In this document: positions 46,818 through 55,513 of the stretch, piece after piece
Layout: each line of letters opens with the position of its first letter
Numbering within the stretch: position 1 is the first letter of the stretch
Source: Cryobacterium sp. PH31-AA6
Lineage (GTDB): Bacteria > Actinomycetota > Actinomycetes > Actinomycetales > Microbacteriaceae
Length of the DNA stretch: 64,000 nucleotides
Assembly: GCF_030063195.1 (NCBI RefSeq)
Contig: NZ_JASISS010000003.1
Coordinates: 124,001-188,000, forward strand
Reading direction: 5' to 3'
The notes under the pieces: model-generated
Database searches by the model: none
Seen by the model: the letters and a program-made list of their open reading frames with translations, nothing else
What the model was told of the DNA's origin: nothing
Position numbers and translations under genes: made by a program

Positions 46818-46903
46818 TCTGGCCTCCGGCTCGCCGAGAGTCCGGCGTCTCCATCCATCGTCTCTCTCCAACCGATAGGAAACAACGCCAATAACGGATG
46901 CCA

Positions 46904-46919
46904 CTCATCTGCAGATGAG
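46904..46919. promoter_or_regulatory. Perfect palindrome between alsS and the LysR regulator
   Basis: CTCATCTGCAGATGAG is a 16-bp perfect palindrome 12 bp before the regulator start. Its last base touches GATACT (46919-46924), a -10-like hexamer six bases from ATG 46931, so binding would block regulator transcription. Confidence 0.55.
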
Positions 46920-46930
46920 ATACTGACGAG

Positions 46931-47821
46931 ATGGACCTCCGCCAGCTCGAATTCTTCAGCGCCGTCGCCGCCGAACTGAGCTTCACCCGCGCCGCCGACC
47001 GGCTCACCATCGCCCAGTCCGCCGTGTCGGCCGGGGTGAGGTCGCTCGAGAGCGAACTCGGTGTGGAGCTTTTCGATCGCAGCCGCCGGCAGATCCGGCT
47101 CACCGGAGCGGGCGACCTTCTCCTGCCGAAGGTGCGCGAGGCGCTCGACGCGGTGAACGAGGTGCGCGACGCAGCCCAGGAGACCGCGCACGCCATCACC
47201 GGATCCATCGTGATCGGGCTGATGACCTCCGTCACCCTCGTCGACGTGCCCGGCCTGCTCGGCCTGTTCCGCACCGGACACCCCGGTGTCGGCGTGCGCC
47301 TGCGTGCCGCCCGCCGGGGGTCCGCCGGCCTGCTCGACGATCTGGCCTCCGGCGAGCTCGACCTGGCGTTCCTGGCCCTGAGCGGTCCCGTTCCGGCGTC
47401 ACTGACCGCCCAACCGATCGCCTCCTCACCGATGGTGCTGGTGGTGCCGGAGGCCCACCGGCTGGCCGGCGCCCGCACGGTCTCGCTCGGCGACCTCGAG
47501 CGGGAGGAGTTCATCGATCTGCCGCCCGGCTATGCCAGCCGCCGGATCGTGGACGACGCGTTCACCGTCGCCGGCGTCGAACGCCGGGTGATGATCGAGG
47601 TCTCCGACATCGGGACGGCCGCCGAGTACGTCACCAACGGCCTCGGCGTGGCACTGCTGCCTGCGTTCGCGGCCCGCGACGCCCGCGAGGTGCGGAGGAT
47701 CCCGGTCGACGCGGTGCCGAACTTCACCGTCTACCTGGCGGCGTCCCGCACGAGACGGGTGTCGGCGGCGGTGCGCGCCTTCATCGACCTGGCGCTGCCG
47801 GGCGAGAACCCGGCGCGCTGA
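46931..47821 (+). CDS. alsR: LysR-family regulator (AlsR-like)
   Basis: 296 residues. N-terminal winged helix (about 1-60, MDLRQLEFFSAVAAELSFTR, AADRLTIAQSAVSAGVRSLE) and a LysR effector-binding domain (about 90-295). Divergent position next to alsS-budA, as AlsR is in Bacillus, suggests it activates acetoin synthesis in response to acetate or similar. The gene name rests on context. A palindrome in the 113-bp gap is a likely operator. Confidence 0.9.
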   Translation: MDLRQLEFFSAVAAELSFTRAADRLTIAQSAVSAGVRSLESELGVELFDRSRRQIRLTGAGDLLLPKVREALDAVNEVRDAAQETAHAITGSIVIGLMTSVTLVDVPGLLGLFRTGHPGVGVRLRAARRGSAGLLDDLASGELDLAFLALSGPVPASLTAQPIASSPMVLVVPEAHRLAGARTVSLGDLEREEFIDLPPGYASRRIVDDAFTVAGVERRVMIEVSDIGTAAEYVTNGLGVALLPAFAARDAREVRRIPVDAVPNFTVYLAASRTRRVSAAVRAFIDLALPGENPAR

Positions 47822-47830
47822 CGCCGATCG

Positions 47831-47906
47831 TGGTGCCCCCACTGGGACTCGAACCCAGACTGTGACGATTTTAAGTCGTCTGCCTCTGCCATTGGGCTAC
47901 GGGGGC
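47831..47906 (-). tRNA. tRNA with UAA anticodon (Leu by anticodon), short variable loop
   Basis: A full cloverleaf is seen on the minus strand: acceptor GCCCCCG paired with TGGGGGC (one G-T wobble), D arm with GG, anticodon stem GACGA/TCGTC with loop CTTAAAA (anticodon TAA), T arm CTGGG-TTCGAGT-CCCAG, discriminator A and encoded CCA. The variable loop is only five bases (ACAGT), whereas bacterial tRNA-Leu normally has a long variable arm. By anticodon it reads UUA, a rare codon at this GC content. Confidence 0.88.
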
Positions 47907-47960
47907 GCGCCCGGCCGAGACCGGACGCTTCAAGCGTAGGTGCTGCGAACGCCGCCCGTG

Positions 47961-49517
47961 TTACGTGGCCGAAGAAACGGAGCTCTCGGCGTCGACGGTC
48001 TCGGCAGCCGCATCGGGCATGGCAGCCGGCTTCGCAGCCGTCTTGCGCGGCGCACGCGGTGCCCGGGTCGCCGGTGTTGTCTTCGCTGCCGGTGTTGCCT
48101 TCGCTGCCGGCGCTGCCTTCTTGGCGGCCGGCGCTGACTCCTTCTCCGGAGCGGCCTTGGCCGGAGCGGCCTTGGCCGGAGCCGAGGCATCCGTTGACGG
48201 CTTCGGACGCGACGCGAACTCCTCGAACACGGCGCGCGGGTTTTCGACGGCGGCGAGCGAGACGATGTCGCGGCCCAGGAAGAAGTTGTTCACCCAGCCC
48301 CAGACGACGCGAAGCTTGCGCTCCCAGCTCGGCATGGCGAGGCCGTGGTAGCCGCGGTGCGCGATCCAGGCAGGGAGGCCGGTGATCGCGATCTTGCCCG
48401 ACTGGAAGACACCGTGGCCGACGCCCAGGCCGGCAACGGCGCCGAGGTTCTTGTGCAGGTAGTCCTTGGGGCCTTCGCCGCGGAGCACAGCGACGATGTT
48501 CTTCGCGAGGAGCTTGCCCTGACGCACCGCGTGCTGAGCGTTGGGAACGCAGAAGCCGCCCACTCCCCCGCCACTGAGGTCGGGCACGGCACTGACGTCA
48601 CCGGCGCCCCAGGCGTCGGCAATGATCTCATCTTCGGTGCCGACGCGCAGGTCGGTGCGCACCTGAAGGCGCCCACGTTCCTCGATCGGAAGGTCGGTGT
48701 GGCGCACGATCGCCGGGTTCGCCATGACACCGGCGGTCCAGACGATGAGGTCGGTCTCGAAGCTTTCGCCGGTGGACAGCTCGATCTTGCCGTCGACCGC
48801 GCTGGTCAGCTGGGTGTTGAGGTGGATCTGCGCGCCGCGCTGGTCGAGGTTCTCGATCACCTTCAGGCTGGTCGGAACGGACACCTCCGGCATAATCCGC
48901 CCCATCGCCTCGATGAGGTGGAAGTGCGTGTCGTCGAAGCCGATCTCCGGGTAGGACTTCAGCAGGGAGGTGGCGAACGAGCGCAGCTCGGCGAAGACCT
49001 CGATGCCGGCGAAGCCGCCGCCGATGACCACGAAGGTCAGCAGGCGGTCGCGCTCGGGGCCGGCGGGCAGCTGGGCTGCCTTGTCAAAGTTGGTGAGAAC
49101 GCGGTCGCGGATGGCGACGGCCTCTTCGATGGTCTTCAGGCCGAAGGCCTGGTCGGCGACGCCCGGGATCGGGAACGTGCGCGAGACGGCACCGGCCGTG
49201 ACCACGACGATGTCGTAGACGAATTCCCACGGCTCGCCGACCGGAGGGGTGATGGTCGCGGTCTTCGTGGCGTGGTCGATGTGCGTGACCTTGGCCGTGA
49301 GCACGTTCGTCTTGGCGAGGTGGCGCCGGTGCGCGACGACCGCGTGGCGGGCCTCGATGGACCCTGCCGCGACCTCGGGCAGGAACGGCTGGTAGGTCAT
49401 GTACGGCAGCGGGTCCACCATGGTGACCTCTGCTTCGCCGGCTCGCAGCCATTTCTCCAGCTTCCAAGCGGTGTAGAAACCCGCGTAGCCGCCGCCGACA
49501 ATGAGAATTTTGGGCAC
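47961..49517 (-). CDS. ndh: Type II NADH dehydrogenase with Lys/Ala/Pro-rich tail
   Basis: 518 residues. Membrane-peripheral flavoenzyme passing electrons from NADH to quinone without proton pumping. FAD site ILIVGGGYAGFYTAWKLEKW, NAD site FVVIGGGFAGIEVFAEL, and ADAWGAGDVSAVPD near the second FAD block; HRGYHGLAMPSWERK begins the membrane-anchoring C-terminal helices typical of NDH-2. The last 75 or so residues are a histone-H1-like KAAPAK/APAAKK tail not needed for the fold. No ribosome-binding oddity. Confidence 0.93.
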   Translation of the reverse strand: MPKILIVGGGYAGFYTAWKLEKWLRAGEAEVTMVDPLPYMTYQPFLPEVAAGSIEARHAVVAHRRHLAKTNVLTAKVTHIDHATKTATITPPVGEPWEFVYDIVVVTAGAVSRTFPIPGVADQAFGLKTIEEAVAIRDRVLTNFDKAAQLPAGPERDRLLTFVVIGGGFAGIEVFAELRSFATSLLKSYPEIGFDDTHFHLIEAMGRIMPEVSVPTSLKVIENLDQRGAQIHLNTQLTSAVDGKIELSTGESFETDLIVWTAGVMANPAIVRHTDLPIEERGRLQVRTDLRVGTEDEIIADAWGAGDVSAVPDLSGGGVGGFCVPNAQHAVRQGKLLAKNIVAVLRGEGPKDYLHKNLGAVAGLGVGHGVFQSGKIAITGLPAWIAHRGYHGLAMPSWERKLRVVWGWVNNFFLGRDIVSLAAVENPRAVFEEFASRPKPSTDASAPAKAAPAKAAPEKESAPAAKKAAPAAKATPAAKTTPATRAPRAPRKTAAKPAAMPDAAAETVDAESSVSSAT

Positions 49518-49555
49518 GATTAGAGGTCCTCCTACAAGATTGGGTGCGCGATAAC

Positions 49556-50833
49556 TCAGCGTTTTGTTCGTAATCGCTTGAAGTGCCGAGTGGCCCCTAC
49601 GCCGAACAGCGTTACTAGGATAGCAAACCCGACAAGTACCATGAGCGGCACCGTCACATACGTCAGGCTGAGCGGGCCGGGCAACCAGGCGCCCGCCAGG
49701 TTGTGGTCGGGGACGGCCGGGTCATCCTTCGGCGGGATCGGCGCCACCGCGGTGGTCTCCGGCGCGGGCGTCGGCACCGTGTCCGCACGGCGGTGCAGCC
49801 GGATCCATTCCTCGAGCAGCTGCGTCGGCGTCGGCGAGGTGGAGGCCGGCACGGGAGCCGTCACCGCCGCCGCGGCGTCGATCAGTCCGTTGCCGTAGAT
49901 CGGGCTGGGCACGGAGTGGCCGTTCGGGTTCGCCGTGGCGATCACCCGGTTGATCACCTCGGCCGCGTCGAGTTCCGGGTAAGCGGCGCGCACGAGCGCG
50001 ACCAGTCCGGAGACGATCGGCGCGGCAGCGCTGGTGCCGTCCCACTGCACATAGCCGCCGCCGGGCACAACACCGACAAGCTGCTCGCTCGGGGCAGCGA
50101 CCGAAATGGTGATGCCCTGTGAGGAGGCGTCGAAGCTGGCGGCCTTGTTCCGGTCGACGCCGCCGACCGTGAGCACGCCGGGGATGGTGGCCGGAGCACC
50201 GACCTCCGTGGTGCCGCTGCCGCGATTACCCGCGGCAGCGACGACGACGACGTCGTTCTCGAAGGCGTAGAGGAACGCGTCGTCCCAGCTCGTCGGCCAG
50301 TCCAGTGTGTTGCGGGTCAGGGACATGTTGATCACATCGGCGCCGTTGTCCACGGCCCACCGGATGCCTTCGGCAATTTGGTCGTCGTTGCTCAGGGAGG
50401 CAGTGGTGTCGCCGAACGCCACCGACACGGCCAGGATCGACGCGGCGGGGGCCACCCCGATGATCCCCGTGCCGTCGCCGGAGCCACGTCCGGCCATCAG
50501 CGTGGACACGAGGGTGCCGTGTTCGCTGCGGTCGCCGACGGGGGTCCGGCCGTTGACGGTGCCGAGGCCAGAGACATCCGTGCCACCGACGACCGCGCCG
50601 GTCAGTTCGGGGATATTGACGGCCACACCGGTGTCTATCACGGCCACTTTCACGCCGGCGCCGCGGGTGGTGGCCCAGGCCTGGGTGAAACCGTAGTCAT
50701 TGAGCCAGTACTCGAGGTCTCGCACCTGGTCGGCGTGTGCCGGCGGTGCGTCGACGATCAGGGATGCGCCGCCCAGCGCCAGCGCCAGGCTCAGACCGAT
50801 GCCCGTGCCGATGCGTCGCCAGGTCAGGGTCAC
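49556..50833 (-). CDS. S8 subtilisin-like serine protease with C-terminal membrane anchor
   Basis: 425 residues from GTG 50833 (GTGA overlap with DUF501). Signal peptide (about 1-34), then a peptidase S8 domain with the triad Asp in VAVIDTGV, His in RSEHGTLVSTLMAG and Ser in DGTSAAAPIVSGLVA. A Pro/Thr-rich linker and a transmembrane helix (LTYVTVPLMVLVGFAILVTL) end in a basic tail, like mycosins. No ESX/type VII genes are nearby, so its substrate is likely other envelope proteins. Confidence 0.92.
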   Translation of the reverse strand: MTLTWRRIGTGIGLSLALALGGASLIVDAPPAHADQVRDLEYWLNDYGFTQAWATTRGAGVKVAVIDTGVAVNIPELTGAVVGGTDVSGLGTVNGRTPVGDRSEHGTLVSTLMAGRGSGDGTGIIGVAPAASILAVSVAFGDTTASLSNDDQIAEGIRWAVDNGADVINMSLTRNTLDWPTSWDDAFLYAFENDVVVVAAAGNRGSGTTEVGAPATIPGVLTVGGVDRNKAASFDASSQGITISVAAPSEQLVGVVPGGGYVQWDGTSAAAPIVSGLVALVRAAYPELDAAEVINRVIATANPNGHSVPSPIYGNGLIDAAAAVTAPVPASTSPTPTQLLEEWIRLHRRADTVPTPAPETTAVAPIPPKDDPAVPDHNLAGAWLPGPLSLTYVTVPLMVLVGFAILVTLFGVGATRHFKRLRTKR

Positions 50834-51351
50834 GCGTCCGCCGCGGTGTAGTCGAGGCACTCACAGACGGCGGGAGTCCAGGCGGCCCTGGCCAGGGCCA
50901 GGTCCCCGATCGGGTTGACTCCCGGACCGGCCGCGAGGGAGTGCGCGGCCAGGGCGTGCAGGCACTTCACCCGTTCCGGCATGCCGCCGGAAGAGATCCC
51001 GGCGACCTCGGGGACGACCCCGATCGACTCCCGGTCGGAGAGGAACCCCTCGTGGGCGCGGCGGTATGCGGCCCGGATGTCCTCGTCGTCCTGCAGCAGC
51101 TGGTTGTACTCGTTCATCACCTGGGTGGCTTCGAGGAACGACAGCGCGGCCGTCGCGGCCGGGTGGGTGAGGTAGTAGAAGGTGGGGAACGGCGTGCCGT
51201 CACTGAGCCGGGGCGCGGTGGCGACCACGGTCGGGGCGCCGCAGACGCAGCGCGCGGCGATGCCGACGACGTCGCGGGCGGGGCGGCCGAGCTGGGCCGA
51301 AACCGTGATGATGTCGGTCTGGCTGACCGGTGCGAACGGCGGCCGGGTCAT
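50830..51351 (-). CDS. DUF501 domain protein
   Basis: 173 residues from ATG 51351, overlapping both neighbours by 4 bp. Conserved DUF501 blocks: RPARDVVGIAARCVCGAPTV, PFPTFYYLTHP, GGMPERVKCLHAL. Soluble, with Cys pair near the N-terminus and late Cys; function unknown. The eno-ftsB-DUF501 order is a conserved actinobacterial synteny. Confidence 0.93.
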   Translation of the reverse strand: MTRPPFAPVSQTDIITVSAQLGRPARDVVGIAARCVCGAPTVVATAPRLSDGTPFPTFYYLTHPAATAALSFLEATQVMNEYNQLLQDDEDIRAAYRRAHEGFLSDRESIGVVPEVAGISSGGMPERVKCLHALAAHSLAAGPGVNPIGDLALARAAWTPAVCECLDYTAADA

Positions 51352-51824
51352 TTCGCGGCCTCCGGGGCGAGTCCGGCGGTCATGACGGAGGCGAACATGG
51401 AGGAGAGCCAATCGACGTTGGTGTTTTGGATGACGGAGCTCGCCGGCGGCGGCTCCGTACCGCCCGCGACGGGGAGGGCAAGATCGTTGATCACGAGGAA
51501 GCTGACGTCGCCCGGGAGCACGTAGGAGAGCCGGTCGCGGGCCTGGGTCGTGACAAAGGTGCGGTCATTCCAGCGTTCCCGCTCTGTCTTGAGATCGTTG
51601 ACGCTGCCCTGCTGGGCCGTGACGGCCTTCGTCAAGCGGTCGATCTGCTGTTGCTGCTCCGCATAGGTGCGGATGCCGGGGGCCAGCACGATCACGGCGA
51701 GAATCAGAATGCCCATCATCATGAAGGAGAACCCGGAGAGGCGGAGCCCGCGCAGCCAGGTGCTGGTGGCCGTCTCTTTCGTCGCGAGGGCGACGGGGTG
51801 TCGTTCGGCTCGTTTCCTGGCCAT
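51348..51824 (-). CDS. ftsB: FtsB/DivIC-family septum formation initiator
   Basis: 158 residues from ATG 51824. One transmembrane helix (about 34-56, SGFSFMMMGILILAVIVLAP) followed by a periplasmic-side coiled coil (EQQQQIDRLTKAVTAQQGSV) and the family motif RTFVTTQARDRLSYVLPGD. Part of the FtsQLB-like divisome complex. Follows eno, with the eno terminator in between. Confidence 0.92.
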   Translation of the reverse strand: MARKRAERHPVALATKETATSTWLRGLRLSGFSFMMMGILILAVIVLAPGIRTYAEQQQQIDRLTKAVTAQQGSVNDLKTERERWNDRTFVTTQARDRLSYVLPGDVSFLVINDLALPVAGGTEPPPASSVIQNTNVDWLSSMFASVMTAGLAPEAAK

Positions 51825-51886
51825 GGCACACCCCTTTCGCACTCATCGGATTTGGGAGGCTACTCGAACCCTAACCGCATTCGGAC

Positions 51887-51935
51887 AAAAAAATGGAGCA
51901 CTCGAGGCCCGGTAGACCCGGGCCTCGAGTGCTCC
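51887..51935 (-). terminator. Rho-independent terminator of eno
   Basis: A perfect 18-bp stem (51895-51912 with 51918-51935), 5-nt loop, and seven T on the minus strand (A run at 51887-51893). It begins 8 bp after the eno stop codon. The clearest canonical terminator of the window. Confidence 0.95.
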
Positions 51936-51942
51936 GGTTCTG

Positions 51943-53250
<1,308 letters not shown>

Positions 53251-53314
53251 TTAATTGGGGGTGAAAATCTGGGGAATCGAGGAAGACCGCACTGTGTTCC
53301 AATCCCATAACAGT

Positions 53315-54577
53315 CTAGTGACGGTCGGCTGAATCGCCCAGCGGACGGAATTCGAGCGAGCTCGGGGCGCGCGTTTCGGACGTGACGAATGCGTAGCGTC
53401 CGTACCCGGCGGCGGCGGCCCGGTCGAGCAGTGCCTTGACGTTCTTGGTACGGCGTTCGAGCCGCACGCGAAGACCCGTTGCCACGAGGGCCGTCTTGAG
53501 CGCCACCAGGGCGGCCGGGTCGGCATCCTTCTCGTGGATCAGCACGACGGCGTCAGGGTCGGCCGCCCCGGTCACGCCGAGCAGGTCGACGATGCGTTCG
53601 AATCCGATCGAGAAGCCGCAGGCGGGCACGTCGGTGCCGAGGAATCGTCCGATCATCCCGTCGTAGCGGCCGCCGCCGCCGAGCGAGTAGCCCAGCTCGG
53701 GGTGGGCGATCTCGAAGATCGTGCCGGTGTAGTAGCCCATCCCGCGCACGAGGGTGGGGTCGAAGACCAACCGGGTGGCCGGCAACGCGTCGCGCAGGGC
53801 ACGCAGGTCAGAGTAGGCGGCGAGGTCGAGCCAGGCCGGCGCGGCGGCGTCCCAGCCGAGGCCGGGCATTCCCGCGAGGGTCTCCGCGATGCCCTCGGTA
53901 TCGATGCCGAGGCCGCCCAGCTCCGTGACGACACCGGCAACGCCGATCTTGTCGAGCTTGTCGATGGTGATCAGGGCGCGCTCGGCAAGTTCGGGTGCCA
54001 CGTTCCAGTGGCCGAGCAGCGAGGCGAGGATGCGCCGGTCGTTGATTCGCACGGAGCAGCCGGTGAGGCCCAGTGCATCGAGGGCAGCGGTCGTCGCGGA
54101 GATCAGCTCGATCTCGGCGAGCGGACCGGCCTCGCCGATGATGTCGATGTCGCACTGGATGAACTGGCGGTAGCGGCCCTTCTGCGGGCGCTCCGCTCGC
54201 CAGACGGGAGCGATCTGGATCGACCGGAAGACAGCGGGCAACTCGGCACGATGGCTGGCATAGAACCGGGCCAACGGCACGGTGAGGTCGAACCGGAGAC
54301 CCAGATCGGCCAGGGAAAGGAGATCGCCGGATTCGGCCGCGGCCGCGATTTCCACCGGGGACAGCCCGCGTTTGAGCACCGCGAAGCCGAGCTTTTCGTT
54401 GTCGCCGCCGAGACCGGAGTGCAGCCGGGCCGAATCCTCCATCACGGGAGTTTCGATTTCATCGAAGCCGTGGGCTGCGAAACTGCGCCTGATTGTGCCC
54501 AGCGCGTGCTCCCGGACCGCTTTCTCGTTGGGGAGGAAATCGCGCATGCCACGCGGCGGGGTCACAGGTGCTGCCAT
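53315..54577 (-). CDS. hisS: Histidyl-tRNA synthetase
   Basis: 420 residues from ATG 54577. Class II aminoacyl-tRNA synthetase. Motif 1 near RRSFAAHGFDEIETPVMED, motif 2 RAERPQKGRYRQFIQCDIDI, histidine-specific LVFDPTLVRGMGYYTGTIFE, and motif 3 CGFSIGFERIVDLL, followed by the anticodon-binding domain (about 325-420). The 91-bp gap to eno holds no terminator that I can see. Confidence 0.97.
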   Translation of the reverse strand: MAAPVTPPRGMRDFLPNEKAVREHALGTIRRSFAAHGFDEIETPVMEDSARLHSGLGGDNEKLGFAVLKRGLSPVEIAAAAESGDLLSLADLGLRFDLTVPLARFYASHRAELPAVFRSIQIAPVWRAERPQKGRYRQFIQCDIDIIGEAGPLAEIELISATTAALDALGLTGCSVRINDRRILASLLGHWNVAPELAERALITIDKLDKIGVAGVVTELGGLGIDTEGIAETLAGMPGLGWDAAAPAWLDLAAYSDLRALRDALPATRLVFDPTLVRGMGYYTGTIFEIAHPELGYSLGGGGRYDGMIGRFLGTDVPACGFSIGFERIVDLLGVTGAADPDAVVLIHEKDADPAALVALKTALVATGLRVRLERRTKNVKALLDRAAAAGYGRYAFVTSETRAPSSLEFRPLGDSADRH

Positions 54578-54675
54578 GGTTCCAATTGTGTCAGGTCCCG
54601 CCCGACCCCCGGACGCCACCGGCCGCGCGACCGGGCGCCCCGCGGTCCGGGCGCCCCGCGGTCCGGGCGCCCCGC

Positions 54676-54694
54676 GGTCGAGCCCGTCGAGACC
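54676..54694 (-). repeat. Dispersed intergenic repeat, copy 3
   Basis: GGTCGAGCCCGTCGAGACC, reverse complement of the core found at 54840; it joins the end of the 16-bp tandem array. Confidence 0.7.
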
Positions 54695-54839
54695 CGGACC
54701 GGCATCAGCCCGCGCCCCTTTCCGCAGCCCGCGCCCGCCGTCGCGGGCGCGCCCTGCCATTCACGTAGCGGCGCCGACGGAGCCCCGGCGCGGCCGGGCA
54801 TCCGTCGCCGCCCGGTGGTTGCGCTTGTCGAAATCACCC

Positions 54840-54861
54840 GGTCTCGACGGGCTCGACCACC
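54840..54861 (+). repeat. Dispersed intergenic repeat, copy 4
   Basis: GGTCTCGACGGGCTCGACC plus three bases; the cleanest copy. It lies 34 bp downstream of the ferritin stop codon. Confidence 0.7.
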
Positions 54862-54894
54862 GTGGGCCCGACGCCCGGGGACGGCGCAAGCGGG

Positions 54895-55428
54895 TTAGAG
54901 GGCGCCGCCTGCGGCGCCCGGGGCGTCGGCGTCGACCGGGCCACCGGCGACGGTCTCCCTGGCGATGTAGTTCTCGATGTCGAACAGGTTGTCGCCCGCT
55001 CGCTGCGCGATCGTCAACAGGGTCGACATCGACGCGACCTCTTCGACCTGTTCCTTGAGGAACCAGAGCATGGCCTGCTCGCCGAGGGCGTCACCGTCGG
55101 CGCGGGCGGCGCGGAAGAGTGCCTCGATCTGGGAGGTGACCTGCTTCTCCTGGGCCAGGGCGAGCGCAATCGGCTCGACGGCGAGGGTGAAGTTGTTCTG
55201 CACGGCCGGGATGCCCGGGATCTCGACTCCGAGGTCGCGGTCGAGCCGGTACTGCACCAGCATCATGGCGTGGTTGCGCTCTTCAATCGACTGGGCATAG
55301 AAGTGTGCGGCAAGCCGGGGCAGGGCCTGATTGTCGAACCAGACGGCGATGGCGATGTATTGCTGCGAGGCGGCAAACTCGTTGCCGATCTGGGTGGACA
55401 GAAGTTCATTGAAGGAAGTGTCGCTCAT
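54895..55428 (-). CDS. Ferritin (ferritin-like iron storage protein)
   Basis: 177 residues. Non-haem ferritin that oxidises and stores iron. Four-helix bundle with ferroxidase ligands in QIGNEFAASQQYIAIA (Glu), QSIEERNHAMMLVQY (Glu, His) and FLKEQVEEVASMSTLL (Glu). Resembles actinobacterial BfrB-type ferritins. Monocistronic, divergent from the ABC exporter over 85 bp. An iron-box operator was not seen. Confidence 0.93.
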   Translation of the reverse strand: MSDTSFNELLSTQIGNEFAASQQYIAIAVWFDNQALPRLAAHFYAQSIEERNHAMMLVQYRLDRDLGVEIPGIPAVQNNFTLAVEPIALALAQEKQVTSQIEALFRAARADGDALGEQAMLWFLKEQVEEVASMSTLLTIAQRAGDNLFDIENYIARETVAGGPVDADAPGAAGGAL

Positions 55429-55513
55429 GGTTCGACGCTACCGGCCACCGGCATCCCGCGCTACCGGGCGACGCACCCCTAGACTTTCGGTCATCACGCC
55501 GGAGGGGGCAACG

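Larger units (their letters stand above)
54578..54894. other. Repeat-laden intergenic region between hisS and ferritin
   Basis: 317 bp, extremely GC-rich, no gene. It contains three tandem 16-bp units (GGGCGCCCCGCGGTCC, 54633-54680) and two oppositely oriented copies of the dispersed GGTCTCGAC element (54676-54694, 54840-54861). Possible promoter for hisS near 54578-54600 is not convincing. Confidence 0.7.

Noticed and set aside
49556-50833. Mycosin as evidence of a type VII secretion locus
   Set aside because: No EccB/C/D, EsxA/B or WXG100-like gene lies nearby.
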